From Tubulanus polymorphus (taxonomy: Eukaryota > Nemertea > Palaeonemertea > Tubulaniformes > Tubulanidae): DNA of 64,000 nucleotides. The position numbers and the translations under genes were made by a program. Positions 1 to 11,877 of this stretch are shown here, piece after piece. The notes below the pieces were generated by a model. It did not search any database. It was not told the DNA's origin and worked only from the letters and a program-made list of their open reading frames with translations. The stretch covers positions 8,866,501 through 8,930,500 of the forward strand of contig NC_134035.1 in assembly GCF_964204645.1 (NCBI RefSeq), written 5' to 3'. Every line of letters starts with the position of its first letter. The first letter of the stretch is position 1.

Positions 1-151
1 ATCAGTAAATTTTTTAGAAGCGATTGTTGACACTTGTACTTTACAATACAATGTTCGACTGTCTGAAGTGCAGGCTCAGGGCGGCAAATGATCAGATTTT
101 TGTTTACAATTAAGTTTTCCCTTTTCCATGAAGTTCCGCATTCATTTTCAG

Positions 152-924
152 CTAATGAAATAGACGCGGATGTGTTGTGCGCGGTGAATGATTTAATGAA
201 TGGTACCGTTCCGAACCTTCACGACGCTTTACCCCCTCAAACCGACGGACAACATACGTCGCCACCAAAATTGAATCTCAGTACTCCCGATTTCAAGAAT
301 CTCGATTTGTCAAATATCAATGAGGTTTGTTTATAGCGACGACGCTTATGAGGATTTTCTTGTTGAGATTTCTATTTTCGTTACTGACCAATGTATTCCA
401 CTTTCAGTCATTGCCATGGGTATCCGGATTCGAAATGGATTTGTTCAAACATATGTTTGATGAGAAAACTCTAGAAGCATCTTCTCCGATTGCTCTGACA
501 CTAGTAAGTAAAATACAGTGGCCGCTTTTATAGAAGAGAACATCTTTAATCCCGAGGTTAAAGATGTTCCCTGGGCCTGGTTTTATAGACTGGTATAACC
601 TTTAACCCGGGGGTTAACTCAATTGATCATGAATTGAGTTAGCCCTCGGGTTAAAGGTAATACCAGTCTAACCAACCGGGCCCTTACTCTTGGGTTAGTT
701 TATACCAGTCTACAAAACTGGCCCCATAATCCCTCACTAGTCTGATATGGGGTTAAGACACAGTTTCTCAGTGTTTAGGCCCCTCCTTACGATGGTGTGA
801 AATATACGAATATTTGTCTATTTTTCAGGCTGACGCCGATGATTGGCAGTTGATCAATCCTCTTGATCTCAGTGTTCCCGTCAATAAACGGCTATCATTG
901 AACCTCCCGCTGCATGAAGAGTAA
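152..924 (+). CDS. 3'-terminal exons of an unrecognised protein gene (partial)
   Basis: Three exons join in phase: 152-324, 408-503 and 829-924, ending in TAA at 922-924. Acceptors are TTTTCAG, CTTTCAG and TTTTTCAG; donors are GTTTGT and GTAAGT. The first exon begins in phase 1, so the gene starts left of the window. The roughly 121 residues are acidic and leucine rich, with stretches such as NLDLSNINE, LPWVSGFEMDLF and DDWQLINPLDLSV. That composition resembles a transcription-activation tail, but I recognise no family and assign no function. AATAAA at 1234-1239 is a possible poly(A) signal. The exon-intron structure is well supported; the identity is unknown. Confidence 0.6.
533..735. repeat. 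Palindromic foldback element in an intron
   Basis: The left part (TAGACTGGTATAACCTTTAA) is answered by its inverse (TTAAAGGTAATACCAGTCTA). The arms fold around a centre AACTCAATTGATCATGAATTG. A smaller hairpin, CATCTTTAA/TTAAAGATG, lies just left. The form is a non-autonomous foldback or MITE; no coding sequence is present. It sits in the last intron of the first gene. Confidence 0.6.
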
Positions 925-2164
925 CCAAACTATGCTTCAAACCCAGAGCAGCGCATTTAATCGATTCCAGTTAAATCTTTGTTTGTTTTGATCATTTTCG
1001 AAATCTTTATACGTTGTTTTCATTTTGTTTAAGTATTCTATACTAGAAAGTTTTTTCATGTTTATTGTATCACTATTTAAATTGTTAAAGTTTAGTGTTG
1101 CACAACGGTTAATTTATTAGAATAATGAAAGTTCTGAGTTTATTTCTGTCTGATTTTTGGGCGAATCGAAAGTTTAAAGTACTTGCCAGAAAACCTTGTA
1201 AATGATGTTTACTTAGATGTTGTTGATTGATTAAATAAATTATTAGTTCTCGAATTAGATTGCTGTCTATGTTTGATTTTTTGGGATCTCCTGTCACGAT
1301 GTCAAGAGCAGGATATGAATATGAATTTGGCCTTGAATTAAAATGTCAGTAGGGTATTGTCCTGTCGGTTCGTCACTCGTGACCGCGGTTTCGTGGTAAT
1401 TGTACTTACCGAGTATCATGCCTGATAAGACTACCAATATAACCAAGAAAAATTGATACGATTTATTGATCGTTGTACAGTTGGTTGAAAGGTACTCTGC
1501 CATTTCAGGTTCTTGGCTTAAGAACCCGTGATAACGATAAAGTACGATATTTCGTCAGAGCATTATCAATAAAACAGTCAATTATAACCTGACCCGATTC
1601 GCACTGCGTAAAAGACAAGTTATTCTCGTCTAAACAATTGATAATAGTTGAGGGAAGTTTTGGACGATTTTCATGACTTTGGCCATCATTGATAGGGTTT
1701 TGATTTCTGAATTTAAGTACTATCCTTGATTCAGCTTCAAAGACTTTTTCGTGTCAGACCCCTGTGAAAAATACCGATTGACAGATCCTAAACCGATTTT
1801 TGTATGTTGAATATGAATCCATCAAATATAAAGAAATCTAAGATTTTAGTTCATTAACTTAAAACCATTCAGTTATAGACTGGAAAGTGTCCCGTGCCCC
1901 AACACGTGAATACTGGATACTCGCGCATTACTCGCCCGCGAAGTTGAATTCGAAGTCGGGCCTACTCAGATACGGTATTAAACTTTATTCATCCTGATAA
2001 TGTCAATTGTATAAGGATATAGAAAAACACGCATATTGATATACTATGTAAAAAAAAAAAAAAAATTTAAAAGGAAAAAAACGTATACAAAACACATGGA
2101 ATCATTCAAGTCAGACACAGTTTAGAAATCAGGGAACAATTCCTGTCCACTTGATAATAACTAC
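925..2164. other. 3' UTR and unassigned AT-rich sequence
   Basis: No supported gene lies here apart from the weak minus-strand exon candidate at 1410-1503. The first few hundred bases are probably 3' UTR of the preceding gene. A run of A residues lies near 2048-2065. Confidence 0.4.
1410..1503 (-). CDS. Weak candidate first exon with a hydrophobic segment
   Basis: Reading leftwards from an ATG at 1503, 94 nt encode a short polar N-terminus and then a hydrophobic run (FFLVILVVLSGMIL) before a consensus donor GTAAGT at 1404-1409. This could be a signal-anchor exon of a gene on the minus strand, or chance. No following exon was found between here and the window start. Confidence 0.15.
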
Positions 2165-5100
2165 AATGGAAAAAAGAAATGAATGTCTCAATCTCTTCTG
2201 TTTCTGTAAACGCTTCAAAAGCTTCAACTCAAACAGTTAAAAAGGTTCTAAAAACCTTTTGAGAAATAATGTAGCAGCCCTCGAAATTTACTCACCACTG
2301 ACTGACATCCGTTTGACAGGGATATTTGCAGTTTTACGGGGGAAAACGACAGCGCACACAAGACTCAAAACACCTCTAATGGAAAAAAGATATGGATGTC
2401 TCAATCTTTTAGGATTTAATGTGCTAAAATATCCGGAATGATACTTTTTAAAATGTATCATATTCGGAGCTGAGTTTCTGTAAACGCTTTAAAAGCTTCA
2501 ACTCAAACAGTTAAAAAGGTTCTCAATGTAATAACCTTTTGAGAAATGTAGCGGCCCTTTACAAACCTTAGCTGACTCATCCCGACAGCGACCCGTGCTG
2601 GACAGACTAGCCCCCTCTCCAGACCTACCGATGAAAACCGTGTGAACCCTGGACTAGTATCTGATTAGCAACGGCGGAGCCTCTGTCGAAATTCTTCTAA
2701 CTAAAGCCTGGAAATTACCACCACTGACTGACATCCGTTTGACCGGTCTATTACCGGTTTTACGGGAGAAAGAAAGCGAACACCAGATTCAAAATACCTC
2801 AAATGGAAAAAGAAATGAATGTCTCAATCTCTTTGACATTTTCAAGTGTTGAAATATCCAAAATGTTACTTTTCAAAGTGTATCATATTCGAAGCTAAGT
2901 TTCTGTAAACGCTTTAAAAGCTTCAACTCAAACAGTTAAAAAGGTTCTAAAAAACCTTTTGAGAAATAATGTAGCAGCCCTTGAAATTTACCACTACTGA
3001 CTGACATCCGTTTGACGAGTATATTTGCGGTTTTACGAGGAAAACAAAAGCGCACGCAAGACTCAAAACACCTCCAATGGAAAAAGAAATGAATGTCTCA
3101 ATATCTTTGAGATTTTCAAGTGTTAAAATATCCGGGAAGATACTTTTCAAAGTGTGTCATATTCGAAGCTGAGTTTCTGTAAACGCTTCAAATGCGTCAA
3201 CTCAAACAGTTAAAAAGGTTCTCAATGTAATAACCTTTTGAGAAATGTAGCGGCCCTTTACAAACCTTAGCTGACTCTTCCCGACAGCGACCCGTGCTGG
3301 ACAGACTAGCCCCCTCTCCAGACCTACCGATGAAAACCGTGTGAACCCTGGACTAGTATCTGATTAGCAACGGCGGAGCCTCTGTCGAAATTCTTCTAAC
3401 TAAAGCCTGGAAATTACCGCCACTGACTGACATCCGTTTGACCGGTCTATTTCCGGTTTTACGGGAGAAAAGAACGGAACACAAGATTCGAAATACCTCA
3501 AATGGAAAAAGAAAAGAATGTCTCAATATCCTTAAGATTTTCAAGTGTTGAAATATCCGGAATGATACTTTTCAAAGTGCATCATATTCGAAGCTGAGTT
3601 TCTGTAAACGCTTCAGATGCGTCAAATCAAACAGTTAAAAAGGTTCTAAAAAACCTTTTGAGAAATAATGTAGCAGCCCTTGAAATTTACCACCACTGAC
3701 TGACATCCGTTTGACGAGTATATTCGCGGTTTTACGAGGAAAACAAAAGCGCACGCAAGACTCAAAATACTTCCAACGGAAAAAGAAATGAATGTGTCAA
3801 TCTTTTAAGATTTTCATGTGTCAAAATATCAGGAATGATACTTCTCAAAGTGTGTCATATTCGAAGCTGAGTTTCTGTATACACGCTTCAAAAGCTTCAA
3901 CTCAAACAGTTAAAAAGGTTCTCAATGTAATAACCTTTTGAGAAATGTAGCGGCCCTTTACAAACCTTAGCTGACTCATCCCGACAGCGACCCGTGCTGG
4001 ACAGACTAGCCCCCTCTCCAGACCTACCGATGAAAACCGTGTGAACCCTGGACTAGTATCTGATTAGCAACGGCGGAGCCTCTGTCGAAATTCTTCTAAC
4101 TAAAGCCTGGAAATTACCGCCACTGACTGACATCCGTTTGACCGGTATATTTCCGGTTTTACGGGAGAAAAGAACGGAACACAAGATTCAAAATACCTCA
4201 AATGGAAAAAGAAAAGAATGTCTCAATATCTTTGAGATTTTCAAGTGTTAAAATATCCGGAATGATACTTTTCAAAGTGTCTCATATTCGAAGCTGAGTT
4301 TCTGTAAACGCTTCAAATGCGTCAACTCAAACAGTTAAAAAGGTTCTCAATGTAATAACCTTTTGAGAAATGAAGCGGCCCTTTACAAACCTTAGCTGAC
4401 TCTTCCCGACAGCGACCCGTGCTGGACAGACTAGCCCCCTCTCCAGACCTACCGATGAAAACCGTGTGAACCCTGGACTAGTATCTGATTAGCAACGGCG
4501 GAGCCTCTGTCGAAATTCTTCTAACTAAAGCCTGGAAATTACCGCCACTGACTGACATCCGTTTGACCGGTCTATTTCCGGTTTTACGGGAGAAAAGAAC
4601 GGAACACAAGATTCAAAATACCTCAAATGGAAAAAGAAAAGAATGTCTCAATATCTTTGAGATTTTCAAGTGTTAAAATATCCGGAATGATACTTTTCAA
4701 AGTGTCTCATATTCGAAGCTGAGTTTCTGTAAACGCTTCAAATGCGTCAACTCAAACAGTTAAAAAGGTTCTCAATGTAATAACCTTTTGAGAAATGAAG
4801 CGGCCCTTTACAAACCTTAGCTGACTCTTCCCGACAGCGACCCGTGCTGGACAGACTAGCCCCCTCTCCAGACCTACCGATGAAAACCGTGTGAACCCTG
4901 GACTAGTATCTGATTAGCAACGGCGGAGCCTCTGTCGAAATTCTTCTAACTAAAGCCTGGAAATTACCACCACTGACTGACATCCGTTTGACCGGTCTAT
5001 TACCGGTTTTACGGGAGAAAGAAAGCGAACACCAGATTCAAAATACCTCAAATGGAAAAAGAAATGAATGTCTCAATCTCTTTGACATTTTCAAGTGTTG

Positions 5101-8100
5101 AAATATCCAAAATGTTTCTTTTCAAAGTGTATCATATTCGAAGCTAAGTTTCTGTAAACGCTTTAAAAGCTTCAACTCAAACAGTTAAAAAGGTTCTAAA
5201 AAACCTTTTGAGAAATAATGTAGCAGCCCTTGAAATTTACCACTACTGACTGACATCCGTTTGACGAGTATATTTGCGGTTTTACGAGGAAAACAAAAGC
5301 GCACGCAAGACTCAAAACACCTCCAATGGAAAAAGAAATGAATGTCTCAATATCTTTGAGATTTTCAAGTGTTAAAATATCCGGAATGATACTTTTCAAA
5401 GTGTCTCATATTCGAAGCTGAGTTTCTGTAAACGCTTCAAATGCGTCAACTCAAACAGTTAAAAAGGTTCTAAAAAACCTTTTGAGAAATAATGTAGCAG
5501 CCCTTGAAATTTACCACCACTGACTGACATCCGTTTGACGAGTATATTTGCGGTTTTACGAGGAAAACAAAAGCGCACGCAAGACTCAAAACACCTCCAA
5601 TGGAAAAAGAAATGAATGTCTCAATATCTTTGAGATTTTCAAGTGTTAAAATATCCGGGAAGATACTTTTCAAAGTGTGTCATATTCGAAGCTGAGTTTC
5701 TGTAAACGCTTCAAATGCGTCAACTCAAACAGTTAAAAAGGTTCTCAATGTAATAACCTTTTGAGAAATGAAGCGGCCCTTTACAAACCTTAGCTGACTC
5801 TTCCCGACAGCGACCCGTGCTGGACAGACTAGCCCCCTCTCCAGACCTACCGATGAAAACCGTGTGAACCCTGGACTAGTATCTGATTAGCAACGGCGGA
5901 GCCTCTGTCGAAATTCTTCTAACTAAAGCCTGGAAATTACCACCACTGACTGACATCCGTTTGACCGGTCTATTTCCGGTTTTACGGGAGAAAAAAGCGA
6001 ACACAAGATTCAAAATACCTCAAATGGAAAAAGAAAAGAATGTCTCAATATCGTTGAGATTTTCAAGTGTTAAAATATCCGGAATGATACTTTTCAAAGT
6101 GTCTCATATTCGAAGCTGAGTTTCTGTAAACGCTTCAAATGCGTCAACTCAAACAGTTAAAAAGGTTCTCAATGTAATAACCTTTTGAGAAATGAAGCGG
6201 CCCTTTACAAACCTTAGCTGACTCTTCCCGACAGCGACCCGTGCTGGACAGACTAGCCCCCTCTCCAGACCTACCGATGAAAAACCGTGTGAACCCTGGA
6301 CTAGTATCTGATTAGCAACGGCGGAGCCTCTGTCGAAATTCTTCTAACTAAAGCCTGGAAATTACCACCACTGACTGACATCCGTTTGACCGGTATATTT
6401 CCGGTTTTACGGGAGAAAAGAACGGAACACAAGATTCAAAATACCTCAAATGGAAAAAGAAAAGAATGTCTCAATATCTTTAAGATTTTCAAGTGTTGAA
6501 ATATCCGGAATGATACTTTTCAAAGTGCATCATATTCGAAGCTGAGTTTCTGTAAACGCTTCAGATGCGTCAACTCAAACAGTTAAAAAGGTTCTAAAAA
6601 ACCTTTTGAGAAATAATGTAGCAGCCCTTGAAATTTACCACTACTGACTGACATCCGTTTGACGAGTATATTCGCGGTTTTACGAGGAAAACAAAAGCGC
6701 ACGCAAGACTCAAAATACTTCCAACGGAAAAAGAAATGAATGTGTCAATCTTTTAAGATTTTCATGTGTCAAAATATCAGGAATGATACTTCTCAAAGTG
6801 TGTCATATTCGAAGCTGAGTTTCTGTATACACGCTTCAAAAGCTTCAACTCAAACAGTTAAAAAGGTTCTCAATGTAATAACCTTTTGAGAAATGTAGCG
6901 GCCCTTTACAAACCTTAGCTGACTCTTCCCGACAGCGACCCGTGCTGGACAGACTAGCCCCCTATCCAGACCTACCGATGAAAACCGTGTGAACACTGGA
7001 CTAGTATCTGATTAGCAACGGCGGAGCCTCTGTCGAAATTCTTCTAACTAAAGCCTGGAAATTTACCACCACTGACTGACATCCGTTTGACGAGTATATT
7101 TGCGGTTTTACGAGGAAAACAAAAGCGCACACAAGATTCAAAATACCTCAAATGGAAAAAGAAATGAATGTCTCAATATCTTTGAGATTTTCAAGTGTTA
7201 AAATATCCGGAATTATACTTTTCAAAGTGTATCATATTCGAAGCTGAGTTTCTGTAAACGCTTCAGATGCGTCAACTCAAACAGTTAAAAAGGTTCTCAA
7301 TGTAATAACCTTTTGAGAAATGTAGCGGCCCTTTACAAACCTTAGCTGACTCATCCCGACAGCGACCCGTGCTGGACAGACTAGCCCCCTCTCCAGACCT
7401 ACCGATGAAAACCGTGTGAACCCTGGACTAGTATCTGATTAGCAACGGCGGAGCCTCTGTCGAAATTCTTCTAACTAAAGCCTGGAAATTACCGCCACTG
7501 ACTGACATCCGTTTGACCGGTCTATTTCCGGTTTAACGGGAGAAAAAAAGCGCACAGAAGATTCAAAATACCTCAAATGGAAAAAGAAACGAATGTCTCA
7601 ATCTCTTTGACATTTTCAAGTGTTGAAATATCCAAAATGTTACTTTTCAAAGTGTATCATATTCGAAGCTGAGTTTCTGTAAACGCTTTAAAAAGCTTCA
7701 ACTCAAACAGTTAAAAAGGTTCTAAAAAACCTTTTGAGAAATAATGTAGCAGCCCTTGAAATTTACCACTACTGACTGACATCCGTTTGACGAGTATATT
7801 TGCGGTTTTACGAGGAAAACAAAAGCGCACGCAAGACTCAAAACACCTCCAATGGAAAAAGAAATGAATGTCTCAATATCTTTGAGATTTTCAAGTGTTA
7901 AAATATCCGGGAAGATACTTTTCAAAGTGTGTCATATTCGAAGCTGAGTTTCTGTAAACGCTTCAAATGCGTCAACTCAAACAATTAAAAAGGTTCTCAA
8001 TGTAATAACCTTTTGAGAAATGAAGCGGCCCTTTACAAACCTTAGCTGACTCTTCCCGACAGCGACCCGTGCTGGACAGACTAGCCCCCTCTCCAGACCT

Positions 8101-8790
8101 ACCGATGAAAACCGTGTGAACCCTGGACTAGTATCTGATAAGCAACGGCGGAGCCTCTGTCGAAATTCTTCTAACTAAAGCCTGGAAATTACCACCACTG
8201 ACTGACATCCGTTTGACCGGTCTATTTCCGGTTTTACGGGAGAAAAAAGCGAACACAAGATTCAAAATACCTCAAATGGAAAAAGAAAAGAATGTCTCAA
8301 TATCTTTAAGATTTTCAAGTGTTAAAATATCCGGAATGATACTTTTCAAAGTGTCTCATATTCGAAGCTGAGTTTCTGTAAACGCTTCAAATGCGTCAAC
8401 TCAAACAGTTAAAAAGGTTCTAAAAAACCTTTTGAGAAAAATAATGTAGCAGCCCTTGAAATTTACCACCACTGACTGACATCCGTTTGACGAGTATATT
8501 CGCGGTTTTACGAGGAAAACAAAAGCGCACGCAAGACTCAAAATACTTCCAACGGAAAAAGAAATGAATGTGTCAATCTTTTAAGATTTTCATGTGTCAA
8601 AATATCAGGAATGATACTTCTCAAAGTGTGTCATATTCGAAGCTGAGTTTCTGTATACACGCTTCAAAAGCTTCAACTCAAACAGTTAAAAAGGTTCTTA
8701 ATGTAATAACCTTTTGAGAAATGTAGCGGCCCTTTACAAACCTTAGCTGACTCTTCCCGACAGCGACCCGTGCTGGACAGACTAGCCCCC
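2165..8790. repeat. Satellite array of two interleaved unit sizes (274 bp and 425 bp)
   Basis: The marker TCATATTCGAAGCTGAGTTT recurs (with small changes) at 2458, 2883, 3157, 3582, 3855, 4282, 4707, 5132, 5406, 5680, 6104, 6530, 6803, 7232, 7657, 7932, 8356 and 8631. The spacings are therefore 425, 274, 425, 273, 427, 425, 425, 274, 274, 424, 426, 273, 429, 425, 275, 424 and 275 bp, giving ten long and seven short units. Long units equal the short unit plus about 150 bp, running from CGGCCCTTTACAAACC to GCCTGGAAATTACC. A hairpin (AAAAAGGTT ... AACCTTTT) sits at each unit joint. The array stops abruptly inside the extra segment at 8790. Open frames of about 67 codons on the minus strand recur with the short units and look accidental. 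Confidence 0.92.
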
Positions 8791-8808
8791 TCTCTCGGAA
8801 AGAACATT

Positions 8809-9190
8809 GATCAAACAAGAGTTGTGATCCTACAAGAGTTGTGATCCTACAAGAGTTGTAATCCTACAAGAGTTGTAATCCTACGTTGTAATCCTACAAG
8901 AGTTATAATTATACACGAGTTGTAATCCTACACGAGTTATAATCCTGAAAGAGTTTTAATCCTACAAGAGTTTTAATCCTACAAGAGTTTTAATCCTACA
9001 AGAGTTTTAATCCTACAAGAGTTATAATCCTACAAGAGTTTTAATCCTACAAGAGTTGTAATCCTACAAGAGTTTTAATCCTACAAGAGTTTTAATCCTA
9101 CAAGAGTTTTAATCCTACAAGAGTTTTAATCCTACAAGAGTTGTAATCCTACAAGAGTTGTAATCCTACAAGAGTTGTAATCCTACAAAA
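8809..9190. repeat. 17-bp minisatellite
   Basis: About 22 tandem copies of a unit close to CTACAAGAGTTGTAATC, with TTGTAA/TTTTAA/TTATAA variants and one short copy near 8885. It directly abuts the end of the long satellite. No coding potential is seen. Confidence 0.9.
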
Positions 9191-9384
9191 CTTAGATCAA
9201 AATTAAAACCATTACCGGGTAACATAGAACTAACCAGAACTAAGAGACAAATTCAACAGCTTGCGACTTAGAAATCAACTCCGAGTGGTTAGAGATTGCG
9301 ACCGTCCGAAGGAAGATCAGCTGCTAGTATATTGTTGATATCGTATCATCATCAGATGATGATACGATCTAAATGACCGACAAC

Positions 9385-9935
9385 GCAACTACACTTCAGA
9401 AAATCCTTGAAATGTTAATCGCTTATGTAAAGTGAAAATTGGTAATTGATATTAGTAAAACTAAAGTTATTGCATTCGAAATTAAATAAAGTGAGACAGC
9501 CAGCGGTCCTGTATCGACGGGCTGTTATTTGATATACTGTATCTGAATTCTAACAGACTTGCCATGGATTGATGATATCAACCTCTAAATGTACGTATGA
9601 AATGTAGAATACCTCTGCATAGAATGAATACCTCTAGATACAGAATGTACAAAATGATTCGAGGACAAGAACAATACTTTACATCATTATATGGTGAAGC
9701 CAAAAAATCTCACTCTGTAGATTTAGATGTTGCATCAACCATGAATTACCATTAGAGACTCTGTGGTAGATATGGAAAAAAAACCACGGAACGAACGAGT
9801 TTGCAATAAATGCAAACTGAATACAATTGGCGCCGAATACCATTTTATAGTGGAGTGTGAATTTTTCAGCGATGTTAGGAATTTGTGTTTATCGAACAGA
9901 TATAAAAAATTGTGCAAATCACTTCGAATTTAATC
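9385..9935 (+). mobile_element. Decayed non-LTR retrotransposon (LINE ORF2 remnant)
   Basis: Two pieces typical of invertebrate LINE ORF2 proteins are readable with stops and shifts. Near 9393-9487 the frame gives LQKILEMLIA and then KLVIDISKTKVIAFE, matching the reverse-transcriptase segment usually ending in W-L-x-x-x-x-x-KTKV-x-x-F. Near 9726-9933 it gives INHELPLET, a stop, and then RNERVCNKCKLNTIGAEYHF followed by a C-rich stretch, the usual C-terminal zinc-finger-like region. The sequence between them is deleted or scrambled. A short tRNA-like SINE head (CCGAGTGGTTAGAG at 9281) lies just upstream. Confidence 0.7.
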
Positions 9936-11877
9936 AGATAACAGTCTATCTAAATAGATTACTACTACCCGGCTGTTATAGCTAGAGCTTTTATTATGTA
10001 CAAATTAGCCAGCTTCGATTCGTATATAGTTGTATTCATATCATATTTTGTTATGCTCGATCGGAAGAATTGTATATCTAGGAACAATAAACTAAACTTA
10101 AAGCTACACGAGTGACCGGCGATATAGAAACGCTTCATTCGCTGTCTTTTTTTCTAAATTGATGAAGCCTATTTATTTTGTCCAATAGATCCATTGCTTG
10201 TTCAATAATTCTATGTTGTTTTTATATATACTATAAGTTTAGATATGAACGCACGTCGATAATAGGATCATCTTTTAAGTTGCAAAAGTTAAATATCAAT
10301 GGTTTCTATACTCACCATTACTGGATCAGTTGACACATTACGGCTGAGTTGTTCTCTTTGTGGGCCAGTGGTTTGTGGAGCAAACATTCAAGTTGTTGTA
10401 GAACAATAAATATCCTTACAGTCGCGTTCCGAATTGAGTGTCTTCTTGCTTACGTCACATAGGTTATATAGAAGTTCGTTGAAGCATGGATCGTACCGCG
10501 CTGATATGACGTATTACCGCGAACCTGTGCACAAAAATGAAATCAGAGATTTTAAAACAAAATCTTGCTATCGAAAGCCATACATTGTAATATCTTGAAA
10601 ACATTGAATCATCCGGAATTTGCTGGATTTTTTCAACGAATTTAAAAAAGTATTGAATGTCTGAAATCATGAAACACGGGCCTTGTAAATGCTATGGATG
10701 AACAAGTCTCCCGATGTTGAATATTTCAGAGGATAAAATAAGTTAAATGTCGATTCTAAAAAGAACAATCGAATACAGTTTTCACAGAAAGAGTTTGACT
10801 GTTTGAGAGTTTAAGTTTAGCGCGTAAAATCAAAAGGAAGCAACAAAATCTAAACCGACACAAATTTTGTTTGATTTAGATCATTAAAGTATTGATAAAA
10901 TCGAGAATTATACTTACTGTCTTCGATAGTTGTTCCATGCGAGAAACTTTCGTCGTTTGCATTTGTAGTACAAATTCAAAAGAAAGGTTTTAATAATTGA
11001 AGAACTCGGTGCGGTGCGGTGTCGTCGCCCGTGTCCAGTAGTTTGTGTTTCGCGCTAGAGTGACCAGAACTATATTCGGCCTAACGATTTTATACCGGAG
11101 GGCAAATAATCCTTCCGCCCAGATATAGTTCTTCAATAATTATATTTTGACGCCCTAAATACAGAGGATAAACATCAAATCATGTGTTTATAACATGAAA
11201 CATTAGCGGGTATTTAAAACCCGGTTTGCTGCTTATTGTGTCACCTATTGAACAAACCCTGAAATCATACACCACTGTATTTCATATCGCATTTAATGAA
11301 GGAATGCTTATAACAACTGTACATTTCGAAACTGTCAGAAAATCATCAAAATGGCTGTCTGTGGCCGCTTTTAGCTATTCGGGCTATGGTGATACTTTAA
11401 AATAGGGTCCAAATTCTGTTAGAACATTTCAACATATCCCCCATGAAATTCATTGATAATTTCGGGTCCTCAGGCCGGACTCGAGCCCGGTTTGGATTTT
11501 CGCAATAATAACTAATTAGTTAGGTATCTTCTTCTCAGTGTTGTGAGAATGACAGATCATTGAATAATGACTCAATGAGGTATGTATTTTCAAACTCAAA
11601 ATTCTTTTTAATCAGTAGGGTAATCGGTACATTCCATCCCGCCACTGTTGAATACTCGCATATACCGTACAGTGCTGCCATCTTCAAGCTGGCAATCTGT
11701 CAAAACATCGAGGTCACCGGGTCGATATATGACGTCATAGAGAGATTTATAAACAGAAAAGTCACATGAAATCAGTACCACACACATGAACCAGTTTGAT
11801 TGAACCAACAGTTCATTCACTCGTTGCACTAATACTATATAGATAGAGAAGCTCGACATAAAAAGCACGAAAACAAC
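9936..11877. other. Intergenic, upstream of TMEM86; one shared repeat
   Basis: No gene is supported. At 11491-11555 a segment containing GGTATCTTCTTCTCAG and GTGAGAATGACA matches, in opposite orientation, a block found in the GPCR-array spacers (for example 46020-46080), so it is a dispersed repeat. The final few hundred bases should contain the TMEM86 promoter, but no clear core element is visible. Confidence 0.4.

Noticed and set aside
2947-3150. 67-codon minus-strand frame repeated at 5196, 5470 and 7722
   Set aside because: It is a by-product of the satellite unit; copies are identical because the units are, and no start context or family match is seen.
3960-4110. 5S rRNA, snRNA or hammerhead ribozyme inside the 150-bp satellite module
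   Set aside because: No 5S box motifs, no Sm site context and no CUGAUGA/GAAA hammerhead core were found.
8809-9190. CRISPR array
   Set aside because: Direct 17-bp tandem repeats without spacers, in an animal genome; it is a minisatellite.
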